NCBI RefSeq assembly: GCF_037975245.1
Contig: NC_092582.1
Span: forward strand, 328,001-392,000
Length of the DNA: 64,000 nt
Direction of reading: 5' to 3'
Source: Apostichopus japonicus
Taxonomy: Eukaryota > Echinodermata > Holothuroidea > Aspidochirotida > Stichopodidae
Shown: positions 62,201-64,000 of the stretch, in pieces
How positions within the stretch are numbered: the first letter of the stretch is position 1
Layout of the letters: the number at the start of each line of letters is the position of its first letter
Made by a program: the position numbers and the translations under genes
The notes under the pieces: generated by a model
Databases searched by the model: none
Told to the model about the DNA's origin: nothing
The model's input: only the letters and a program-made list of their open reading frames with translations

Positions 62201-62825
62201 TAATACTTGGTGTGTGGATGCATCACATTGAGTGCAAGACCCCTATTGTTTCAGTGAAGGTGTGTATTGCCACATACAGAATACTGACCTGTGTTTATCA
62301 TCCTGAAGTGCAATTGCAATCTGAGCTATTTCTGGTGAACAAGCAGTAGTCTAATTTAATGAAATCATTGAAACCTCCATGCACTTTTGCACTCTGGTTT
62401 AAATCTGAAGCTAACATATGTGGAAAGATTTATTAGCCAGCGTTAAAACACTTGCTTAGGACTACTTAAGCTAACATTTGTGGAAAGAGTGTGTTAGCCA
62501 GCATTTAAGCACTTGCTTAGTATTACTCTTGGTAACTCTACATTCTTAAGTACTGAAAGCTTTAATTTGTAATCACCTGAAAAACCATTTCTCATTTTAT
62601 TATTTCTGCTACACAGTTGAAACTACAATTTTTATCATTCTGTTTCTCTGTGATGCTTTCTCTACAGGAAACCTGGTAGTCGATGGGCTTTAGAACAGGC
62701 CAAGTATAACATGATCCATAGATACCTACTGGTTGGAGTCACTGAGGAGTTAGAAGAATTTATTGCCCTTTTAGAAGCCACTTTACCGTCCATGTTCAAA
62801 GGTGCTTTGAATTTATACAGAACAG
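2003..62825 (+). CDS. HS2ST1: heparan sulfate 2-O-sulfotransferase, six exons, 3' end outside window
   Basis: Gene-level entry; coding exons are 2003-2216, 6450-6721, 36372-36457, 37542-37680, 58902-58999 and 62668-62825. The family is a Golgi type II membrane enzyme that moves sulfate from PAPS to the 2-O position of iduronic (or glucuronic) acid in heparan sulfate. All five junctions are GT-AG and phase-compatible (1, 0, 2, 0, 2), giving 967 coding bases from the first ATG. Numbering from the ATG at 2078: membrane segment about 17-36, 5'-phosphosulfate loop around [13 protein letters not shown] (catalytic-type Lys89), HHGH (His156, His158, matching the family's catalytic His pair), 3'-phosphate region [14 protein letters not shown] (176-192), and two Cys pairs (217/225, 238/244) where HS2ST has disulfides. 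The frame is still open at 62825 in phase 1; vertebrate proteins are about 356 residues, so roughly 70 residues are missing. Identity is secure; the 5' end and non-coding exons are not resolved. Confidence 0.95.
2440..2605. repeat. imperfect tandem duplication, period about 79 bp
   Basis: The block ending in tgtaatgttcataatgaca occurs at 2483 and 2562 with the following gttgaatttcccagtt shared by both; copies differ by small indels. Confidence 0.75.
5825..5995. repeat. GAC/CAC-rich low-complexity stretch
   Basis: Repeated gaccac, gatgac and ccacgg words. The + strand frame here reads as Asp/His-rich peptide only because of this composition. Confidence 0.6.
6450..6721 (+). CDS. HS2ST1: HS2ST1 coding exon 2: stem and PAPS 5'-phosphosulfate loop
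   Basis: The acceptor is a pyrimidine-rich tract ending in CAACAG at 6449. Two bases complete Asp47 with exon 1. The exon encodes a polar stem (residues 47-79), then [19 protein letters not shown], the P-loop-like PAPS-binding motif of HS2ST with Lys89, then [19 protein letters not shown] and VMSVQDQ, all collinear with vertebrate HS2ST1. Between NTTK and VMS there are about ten extra residues (118-130, [13 protein letters not shown]) relative to vertebrate enzymes as I remember them; they add an N-glycosylation sequon, NHT. The donor is GTTGGT at 6722, a weak but GT donor, phase 0. Confidence 0.95.
6722..9046 (+). other. HS2ST1 intron 2, first segment
   Basis: No gene seen. A G run lies at 7873-7888 and a G-rich block at 8046-8122. 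A short word CAGTTGGGAGTCTGACCC at about 7216 recurs in altered form at 16467 and inverted at about 11656, so part of 7150-7720 may be an unrecognised transposon remnant. Confidence 0.5.
8046..8122 (+). repeat. G-rich block with quadruplex potential
   Basis: At least six runs of three or more G separated by short TGGT/CAGTGG-like spacers, for example ggggtggtggggcgggg and its repeat. Confidence 0.6.
9051..9666. mobile_element. TTAA-flanked non-autonomous DNA transposon (616 bp)
   Basis: TTAA at 9047-9050 and 9667-9670 flank inverted ends: left AGCAGCATTATGCGT, right (reversed) AGCAGCATTTTGCGT, one mismatch in 15. TTAA duplications are made by piggyBac and Kolobok transposases; an AG-start is more like Kolobok as I recall. 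A + frame from 9523 runs across the right junction to 9777, so it is not a real gene. A 32-bp imperfect hairpin lies inside at 9327-9358. Confidence 0.7.
9327..9358. repeat. imperfect hairpin CCAGGGAGCTG, copy 1
   Basis: CCAGGGAGCTG and CAGCTCGCTGG arms around a short loop; one mismatch in the 11-bp stem. The same hairpin, perfect, is at 19079-19107. Confidence 0.6.
9671..11315 (+). other. HS2ST1 intron 2, segment without a recognised + strand gene
   Basis: Mostly unique sequence. A possible minus-strand exon lies at 10397-10617 (listed separately). Confidence 0.5.
10397..10617 (-). CDS. possible terminal exon of an antisense gene, unidentified
   Basis: On the minus strand an acceptor-like site (TTTCTTTATCAATTGCAAAG) at about 10618 opens a frame that ends in an acidic tail [21 protein letters not shown] before a stop at 10397. 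The sequence is rich in Ser, Pro and Glu with no recognisable domain. A good donor-like site, GCG then GTAAGT on the minus strand, lies at 11322, which could be the end of an upstream exon. The frame could equally be chance or an old transposon exon. Confidence 0.2.
11560..11650. repeat. 45-bp tandem duplication
   Basis: ggtcacagagctcttgt...ggtcatatac occurs at 11561 and 11606 with one substitution, followed by a third partial gtcatatacgaggtca. It is preceded by CACTTCCGGGT, an ETS-type word. Confidence 0.85.
11735..11887 (+). pseudogene. broken SAP-domain-like first exon
   Basis: An ATG at 11735 opens [20 protein letters not shown] then FLRE and a TGA at 11807. In another frame the sequence goes on as [24 protein letters not shown] before a possible donor at 11888. 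The pattern D-I-K-x-L-x-V-K-A-L-x-D-F-L-R followed by hydrophobic LVxxVFAAxxLP resembles a SAP motif (a short DNA-binding helix-turn-helix) with the middle lost and a frameshift. Such exons occur in transposon-related genes of marine invertebrates. I see no downstream exon. Confidence 0.35.
11900..15740 (+). other. HS2ST1 intron 2, segment with no recognised gene
   Basis: AT-rich unique sequence. It contains a perfect 14-bp palindrome (CACAACCGGTTGTG, 14612-14625) and next to it a 10-bp stem (AATCCCGGTA / TACCGGGATT, 14636-14667). Confidence 0.5.
14612..14667. repeat. palindrome and adjacent hairpin
   Basis: CACAACCGGTTGTG is its own reverse complement; 11 bases later AATCCCGGTA pairs with TACCGGGATT across a 12-base loop. 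Confidence 0.7.
15741..16268. repeat. degenerate 38-bp tandem repeat, about 14 copies
   Basis: Unit resembles cacatcagaaatagacattc followed by tatgctaaacccacaaag. Central copies (15900-16080) are nearly identical and the edges are diverged with small indels. Confidence 0.9.
17908..18060 (+). pseudogene. decayed exon resembling the N-terminal side of P2X7-ballast-like proteins
   Basis: One frame reads [22 protein letters not shown], and after a one-base shift EPHAEE, reconstructing the order acidic stretch, P-Y-Q, E-P. The same order, uninterrupted, is in the exon at 44850-45088 ([13 protein letters not shown]). In genes with the zinc-binding domain found at the P2X7 receptor C-terminus such an acidic PY-x-FEP leader often precedes the cysteine-rich part; that is from general family knowledge. 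Frameshifts and a stop show it is dead. Confidence 0.4.
18524..18679 (-). pseudogene. THAP zinc-finger domain start, single 51-codon frame
   Basis: The minus strand from ATG at 18679 reads [20 protein letters not shown] then [20 protein letters not shown] and stops at 18524. This follows the start of a THAP domain: M-P-x-R-x-V-x-G-C-S, the SLHxF-type block (here HLHAF), and the R-x-x-W-x-x-x-V helix. The first zinc cysteine is missing (RY-VV instead of a Cys at that place). THAP domains are DNA-binding fingers of P-element and Kolobok-type transposases and of host genes derived from them. The C-x2-H half would be in a later exon, not found. Confidence 0.6.
19079..19107. repeat. perfect hairpin CAGGGAGCTGCT, copy 2
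   Basis: CAGGGAGCTGCT, loop AGAGT, AGCAGCTCCCTG: a perfect 12-bp stem with a five-base loop. A third, single arm of gcagggagctgct lies just upstream at about 19018. Confidence 0.8.
19279..19322. repeat. hairpin CATGGAGGTAA, copy 1
   Basis: CATGGAGGTAA and TTACCTCCATG form a perfect 11-bp stem with a 22-base loop; CTCTATA flanks on both sides. A related hairpin is at 63632-63656. Confidence 0.75.
20397..20592 (-). CDS. possible coding fragment, unidentified
   Basis: The minus-strand frame reads [20 protein letters not shown] then [20 protein letters not shown] and [22 protein letters not shown] before a stop. Composition looks protein-like, with amphipathic leucine spacing, and it ends next to the truncated left edge of the 20600 transposon. 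I do not recognise a family; it could be an old transposon or retrocopy piece or chance. Confidence 0.2.
20600..21065. mobile_element. TTAA-type MITE, copy 1 (466 bp)
   Basis: Nearly identical to 22870-23335. Inverted ends GGTAGCATACGCC and (reversed) GGTGGCATACTCC. TTAA follows the right end (21066-21069), but the left flank is GATAG instead of TTAA, so the left target site is lost. The + frame inside (20734-20961) is a shared non-gene frame. Confidence 0.75.
21070..22865 (+). other. sequence between the two MITE copies, no recognised gene
   Basis: AT-rich sequence of 1.8 kb with no coding region, tandem repeat or clear transposon end seen. Confidence 0.5.
22870..23335. mobile_element. TTAA-type MITE, copy 2 (466 bp), complete
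   Basis: TTAA at 22866-22869 and 23336-23339, inverted ends GGTAGCATACGCCCATTA versus (reversed) GGTGGCATACTCCTATTA, 15 of 18 matching. Same orientation and length as copy 1, 2270 bp away, differing at a handful of bases. No transposase. Confidence 0.85.
23826..24215. repeat. 97-bp tandem repeat, four copies, C-rich
   Basis: agccaagtacaa recurs at 23917, 24014, 24111 and 24202. Each unit joins a CCCCACC-rich block to an aataataagtaaata block. The minus strand has runs of four or five G, with quadruplex potential. Confidence 0.9.
24216..26747 (+). other. HS2ST1 intron 2, segment with no recognised gene
   Basis: AT-rich unique sequence. Short microsatellites: (AAT)n at 25361-25380, CA-rich at 26588-26620. 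Confidence 0.5.
26748..31560. repeat. 115-bp minisatellite, about 42 copies
   Basis: Unit of 114-115 bp recognisable by gtgggtgtagatgcaatcag and catactgtagccaagtttcc. Units differ at few sites (gatatg/gttatg, catgcatgg/catgaatgg, gaagagatc/gaggaggtc). The first and last units are truncated. An internal block from about 27300 to 29250 is repeated at 29366 to 31310 with the same order of variants, offset 2066 bp. Confidence 0.98.
31575..33150 (+). other. HS2ST1 intron 2, segment with no recognised gene
   Basis: AT-rich unique sequence between the two large arrays. Confidence 0.5.
33152..34700. repeat. mixed 27/34-bp minisatellite
   Basis: Short unit tatcaaatagtgctgtatcc plus cattcta (27 bp), and a longer form with tgtgtgg or tatgtgg inserted (34 bp). 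The two forms often alternate (33380-34140), making a 61-bp dimer. Edge copies are more diverged. Confidence 0.97.
35044..35107. repeat. 31-bp tandem duplication
   Basis: aaaggtgattggtactttga plus ggagttgaat occurs twice without a gap. Confidence 0.85.
35970..36165. repeat. 97-bp imperfect repeat with poly-G
   Basis: gatttaagaccaatagttac plus taaatggaagaggatgg appears near 35979 and 36074, with a third partial copy at about 36150, each followed by a long G run. Confidence 0.7.
36372..36457 (+). CDS. HS2ST1: HS2ST1 coding exon 3: catalytic His motif
   Basis: An 86-base exon after a 29.7-kb intron. The acceptor is TCTCATTTCAG, the donor GTGAGT at 36458, in at phase 0 and out at phase 2. It encodes [20 protein letters not shown] followed by HFAFIDFA (residues 138-165). 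The HHGHF block matches the YHGHV block holding the two catalytic histidines of HS2ST, and NAT at 143 sits where vertebrate HS2ST has its conserved NIT glycosylation site. It is too short for a simple ORF scan and was found by following the family sequence. Confidence 0.95.
36458..37541 (+). other. HS2ST1 intron 3
   Basis: 1.08-kb GT-AG intron. It begins with a 145-bp exact-looking tandem duplication (36486-36775); the rest is unique AT-rich sequence. Confidence 0.85.
36486..36775. repeat. 145-bp tandem duplication just 3' of exon 3
   Basis: The block starting tcaactttgacatttacagc begins at 36486 and again at 36631, and both copies end in ctgatattttcatg. No difference seen by eye. Confidence 0.9.
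37542..37680 (+). CDS. HS2ST1: HS2ST1 coding exon 4: 3'-phosphate binding region
   Basis: Acceptor TATCCTTAG at 37541, donor GTAAGA at 37681; the first base completes Ala166. It encodes [20 protein letters not shown] then [20 protein letters not shown] and RMDNKE (167-212). The block I-N-x-I-R-x-P-x-x-R-L-x-S-x-Y-x-F is the PAPS 3'-phosphate motif of this sulfotransferase family, with GDD-RP following as in vertebrate HS2ST. The residue after the first Arg is Arg181, where family members usually have Asp (RDP). Phase 0 at the end joins directly to TFDEC in exon 5. Confidence 0.95.
37681..41090 (+). other. HS2ST1 intron 4, first segment
   Basis: No gene. A C-rich block of (CTCACCC)-like words lies at 40060-40225, ending in a run of about 20 C. 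Confidence 0.6.
40060..40225. repeat. CTCACCC-rich low-complexity block with poly-C
   Basis: Repeated gctcaccc and cactcaccc words followed by a long uninterrupted C run; the + frame reading Pro/His-rich peptide here is compositional. Confidence 0.8.
41094..44597. repeat. 102-bp minisatellite, left part, about 34 copies
   Basis: Unit of 102 bp recognised by tgatgatctgttatcatggc and tttaccttggttaatatgg. Variants: 105 bp (ttaataatatgg), 97-98 bp (short ccattgttagc form), 107 bp (ccattgtactgtatgtg). A four-unit block repeats exactly with offset 407 bp (42283-42690 and 42690-43097). On the minus strand the period is in frame, giving a 34-residue peptide repeat broken wherever a unit has aattaaa instead of aataaaa. 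Confidence 0.98.
44850..45088 (+). CDS. acidic PYQFEP exon of a transposon-borne, P2X7-ballast-like gene
   Basis: The frame opens [20 protein letters not shown] (a second ATG at 44865), goes on through an acidic [12 protein letters not shown] region to [20 protein letters not shown] and ends [10 protein letters not shown] at a GTGAGA donor (45089). The leader with PY-x-FEP, then acidic/Ser residues, then N-T-D-W just before a splice site is what I expect 5' of the cysteine-rich zinc domain shared with the P2X7 receptor C-terminus; that domain itself is not in the element. The frame is intact. It could still be used as a first exon only if a downstream exon exists. Confidence 0.45.
45090..45161 (-). 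pseudogene. THAP-domain start, truncated
   Basis: On the minus strand [24 protein letters not shown] begins at 45161. The C-x4-C pair, the GGCSNT block and SLHxF are the first third of a THAP finger. The similarity stops at about 45090, exactly where the plus-strand exon ends, and the rest of the minus frame (to 44874) is only the antisense of that exon. This suggests a deletion that joined the two pieces. Confidence 0.55.
45649..47130. repeat. 102-bp minisatellite, right part, about 14 copies
   Basis: Continuation of the array at 41094-44597 after the transposon. Same unit, with runs of the ccattgtactgtatgtg variant at 46440-47095. The last unit fades at about 47130. Confidence 0.97.
47131..47942 (+). 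other. HS2ST1 intron 4, segment with no recognised gene
   Basis: AT-rich unique sequence between the array and the hAT-like element. Confidence 0.5.
47951..50532. mobile_element. hAT-like DNA transposon, 2582 bp, with perfect 8-bp target duplication
   Basis: GTACAAGA at 47943-47950 and again at 50533-50540. Inverted ends CAGGGCATATTTTAA are identical over 15 bp. An 8-bp duplication and CA-G start are typical of hAT. The left end has several copies of ttgcgaatc in both directions (47985-48055); the right end has several gtgctaatc/ggttagca words (50440-50510), perhaps transposase-binding sites. Interior: a GC-rich block at 49660-49760 and a stretch of ATCG-rich inverted words at 49865-49940. 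No open transposase frame, so non-autonomous or decayed. Confidence 0.9.
50541..53235 (+). other. HS2ST1 intron 4, segment with no recognised gene
   Basis: AT-rich; three copies of a 45-bp unit at 51309-51440 and three short tagctttaaaggagat repeats at 50802-50866. No coding region supported. Confidence 0.5.
51309..51440. repeat. 45-bp tandem repeat, three copies
   Basis: aaatggtttttgacaaacat begins at 51309, 51354 and 51399; the copies are nearly identical. Confidence 0.9.
53240..53569. repeat. 109-bp tandem repeat, left part
   Basis: Unit recognised by agcagaccatttgagatag and gtagagagtactctagatg, ending in a CCCCACC-rich block. Copies start at 53349, 53458 and 53567; a diverged partial copy precedes them. 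Interrupted at 53570 and resumed at 55638. Confidence 0.9.
53640..53705. repeat. AT-rich microsatellite (ATACA)n and (AT)n
   Basis: Repeated taatacaatac words followed by about 12 AT units at 53675-53697. Confidence 0.85.
53766..53800 (-). ncRNA. hammerhead ribozyme core of a Penelope element
   Basis: The minus strand reads CTGATGA, then a stem II hairpin GAAAG-TCGCTA-CTTTC (after one T), then GAAAC, then ATGTC. GAAACATGTC gives the minimal palindromic stem III (ACATGT) with a GUC cleavage triplet, as known for hammerheads of Penelope elements. AAC just before CTGATGA can pair with GTT just after GUC as the start of stem I. All core nucleotides appear present. Confidence 0.7.
53877..54599 (-). 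pseudogene. Penelope reverse transcriptase, N-terminal half, 240-codon open frame
   Basis: Family landmarks in order: [20 protein letters not shown] (residues 18-37), [22 protein letters not shown] (95-116), [20 protein letters not shown] (127-146), and the catalytic motif A block [20 protein letters not shown] (178-197) with its Asp. Penelope RT should go on to the AMGS and catalytic DD motifs; here the frame leaves the family after YNNPGI. From about 53980 a different frame reads [30 protein letters not shown] and stop, which is the usual end of the Penelope protein. So about half of RT and most of the endonuclease were deleted, with a frame change at the join. The 5' part upstream of 54600 is also missing. 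Confidence 0.85.
55638..55800. repeat. 109-bp tandem repeat, right part
   Basis: Resumes with cctccaagcagaccatttga after the transposon and has one more start at about 55758 before fading. Confidence 0.85.
55933..57183. repeat. 43-bp minisatellite, about 29 copies
   Basis: Unit caatgtccaccagcatatat plus gtgaccgttgggagtgtggttta, very uniform; the main variant is gtaaccg for gtgaccg. Frames through it on both strands are repeat artefacts. Confidence 0.98.
57184..58901 (+). other. HS2ST1 intron 4, last segment
   Basis: No gene seen. A CCGTTGGC / GCCAACGG hairpin with a 12-base loop lies at 57991-58018. Ends in the exon 5 acceptor. Confidence 0.6.
58902..58999 (+). CDS. HS2ST1: HS2ST1 coding exon 5: disulfide region
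   Basis: Acceptor TTTCCACAG at 58901, donor GTAAGT at 59000, phase 0 in and phase 2 out. The 98 bases encode [20 protein letters not shown] followed by [12 protein letters not shown] (213-244). The four cysteines (217, 225, 238, 244) line up with the two disulfide pairs of vertebrate HS2ST1. The PYFCGH block is part of the substrate-facing region of the fold. Confidence 0.95.
59179..59605. repeat. degenerate repeat of 112-148 bp, about three copies
   Basis: gatcaccagtgtgttcatat starts at 59179, 59291 and 59439; between them gtgatctgataacacgct and gatcctttgcaga recur. Confidence 0.85.
60605..61300. repeat. 34-bp minisatellite, about 20 copies
   Basis: Unit gtgttgttatagctaattgg plus gatatgtgttgaca; occasional substitutions such as ttattgtga and gttttgac. 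Confidence 0.98.
61761..62196. repeat. degenerate 40-bp repeat, about 11 copies
   Basis: Unit catgatatctcagggtagga plus atcatggataaacctttaaa, with many small changes and length variation. Confidence 0.9.
62411..62530. repeat. 60-bp imperfect tandem duplication
   Basis: gctaacatatgtggaaagat and gctaacatttgtggaaagag head two copies that both go on to gccagc, aacac/agcac and ttgcttag. Confidence 0.75.
62668..62825 (+). CDS. HS2ST1: HS2ST1 coding exon 6
   Basis: Acceptor TTTCTCTACAG at 62667, donor GTAAGT at 62826. The first base completes Trp245; the exon encodes [20 protein letters not shown], then [20 protein letters not shown] and [12 protein letters not shown] (246-297), and leaves one base for the next codon. 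GSRWAxxQAKYN and LVGVTEELE are highly conserved HS2ST blocks. No exon continuing with the expected family sequence (GK-basic-SHLR) was found between here and 64000. Confidence 0.95.
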
Positions 62826-63403
62826 GTAAGTGATGATATCTGATGTCACACAATAGGATTTGCTTGTTAAAGAGGAAGATGATAACGCTATGCTATGAAA
62901 CCAGAGATGTTTTTATGATGTAGCTAAGGCACACATAATGGTACCGATGTGCTACTACTCTATATAGTATTGTGGGGATTTAGTCTTATAATCCTATCTT
63001 TGTCTTCAAAGTCATTATGCTAGGAATTTAATGAACATACAGGTTTTCCACAGTTTTAAGATACGTATTATTTACTGACATGGTGACTAGATGATCACAT
63101 GAGTCTAAATGTGGAGTAACACAACGTTAGAACAACTTAACAATAAGATAATTAGTTAACACATTAATAAATCCATTGAAATAAATAGTGTGTTTATTAT
63201 GATCAGTGTGCTTTGGGCCTCTTAATTGTCATGTTTAAGCCCCTTGTCACCATTATTACAGAAATAGCCTGGCTACTAAATATCATCAACCATGTGAATT
63301 TCATGATACTGTTTATAGGATAATTGAGATTCTCACTGCTGGCAATGCCCACCATGTTTGATCTGATTATAACAGACTCATTCTTTCCTTGATTTCTGTG
63401 CAG

Positions 63404-63480
63404 GCAAGTCATCTAAGTATCATAATTACTTACAAAACAGTATTAACTTTATTTTACTCGGTATGTCATTGGATATTTAG
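63404..63480 (+). CDS. possible alternative terminal exon of HS2ST1, or cryptic splice site
   Basis: A strong-looking acceptor (pyrimidine tract then TTTCTGTGCAG at 63403) is followed by two bases that complete the Gly298 codon left open by exon 6. The frame then reads KSSKYHNYLQNSINFILLGM SLDI in two runs and stops at TAG (63478-63480). The first residues G-K-S-S-K loosely recall the GK-basic-S of the normal next exon, but the similarity ends there. If used it would replace the conserved C-terminal ~70 residues and probably give an inactive protein. This may be coincidence. Confidence 0.2.
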
Positions 63481-63631
63481 TTTCAAATGGTAGAAAGTTG
63501 ATCTTGTAACTGTCGCAACAAAGTGTTGCCATTACATCTTTGGAGAAGTTTATTTGACATTATTGTGTGTATTTTCTATTCAAGCTTCCAGCATATAAAG
63601 TAATATAATACTTTGAATAGATAGAGTTAGT

Positions 63632-63656
63632 CCATGGAGGTAAACAACCTCCATGG
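63632..63656. repeat. perfect hairpin CCATGGAGGT, copy 2
   Basis: CCATGGAGGT, loop AAACA, ACCTCCATGG: 10-bp perfect stem with a five-base loop. Related to the hairpin at 19279-19322. Confidence 0.8.
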
Positions 63657-64000
63657 TTAGTCTAAGCTACTAGCTAACTTTGATATGGATGTTTGTCTGG
63701 TAGACACTTTATTGTTATAATGCACAGTTTCATATGTTTACATAGTTTACATGATCTGATAAAAGATTTCATTCCATGAACCAGTGTACTAATGTCAATA
63801 CTGTTCTAACCTTGTTTATATGTGGAATTCTTTACCATATCTGTGATGCTCATGTAATCCATTGTTACTGTCAATGTCTGTCCCATAAACTTACCATGGG
63901 CTGCTGTCATGCCTAGTTAGTAATGTTATTAGACATTTGTGACAGAACAAGTCTGTTCTTGGTAACAAACTCATGGAATAAGCTAGGCAGACTGTACTGC

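Larger units (their letters stand above)
59000..62667 (+). other. HS2ST1 intron 5
   Basis: 3.67-kb GT-AG intron. It holds a degenerate repeat at 59179-59605, a 34-bp array at 60605-61300, a 40-bp array at 61761-62196 and a 60-bp duplication at 62411-62530. No gene. Confidence 0.85.
62826..64000 (+). other. start of HS2ST1 intron 6
   Basis: Donor GTAAGT at 62826. The expected last coding exon is not present up to 64000. It contains a possible alternative terminal exon (63404-63480) and a perfect hairpin (63632-63656). Confidence 0.7.

Noticed and set aside
62826-64000. Normal last exon of HS2ST1
   Set aside because: No frame with the expected GK-basic-SHLR start or the conserved C-terminal blocks was seen; it should be beyond the window.

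Overview
The window is eukaryotic, AT-rich, intron-dominated DNA. One protein-coding gene can be read with confidence: a heparan sulfate 2-O-sulfotransferase (HS2ST1 orthologue) on the + strand. Six coding exons (2003-2216, 6450-6721, 36372-36457, 37542-37680, 58902-58999, 62668-62825) join with compatible phases at GT-AG sites and give about 322 codons. The expected C-terminal exon (about 70 residues in vertebrate HS2ST1) is not seen and should lie beyond position 64000. The repeats (THAP and P2X7-like TTAA elements, a Penelope element, a non-LTR retroelement with a CR1/L2/Jockey-like reverse transcriptase, many minisatellites) suggest a marine invertebrate animal. An invertebrate deuterostome such as an echinoderm is my guess; nothing in the window proves the taxon.

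Layout: 180-1740 holds a decayed minus-strand LINE upstream of the gene. Intron 1 (2217-6449) is mostly unique. Intron 2 (6722-36371, 29.7 kb) holds TTAA-flanked DNA transposons at 9051-9666, 16451-19012, 20600-21065 and 22870-23335, a 38-bp array, a 97-bp array, a 4.8-kb array of about 42 copies of a 115-bp unit, and a 1.5-kb array of mixed 27/34-bp units. Intron 3 (1.1 kb) is plain. Intron 4 (37681-58901, 21.2 kb) holds a 102-bp minisatellite of about 49 copies split by a 1043-bp TTAA transposon with an exact target site, a 2.58-kb hAT-like element with a perfect 8-bp target duplication, a 109-bp array split by a second element with an 8-bp duplication (itself carrying an internally deleted Penelope retroelement with a hammerhead ribozyme), and a 43-bp array. 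Intron 5 has three more tandem arrays.

Most interesting: two TTAA-flanked elements 26 kb apart share an unusual gene content. Each has a plus-strand acidic exon with a PYQFEP-type motif, resembling the N-terminal side of P2X7-ballast-like proteins, and facing it a minus-strand start of a THAP zinc-finger protein. One of the THAP heads is a 51-codon frame that a 60-residue ORF cut-off would miss. No tRNA, rRNA or CRISPR array was recognised.
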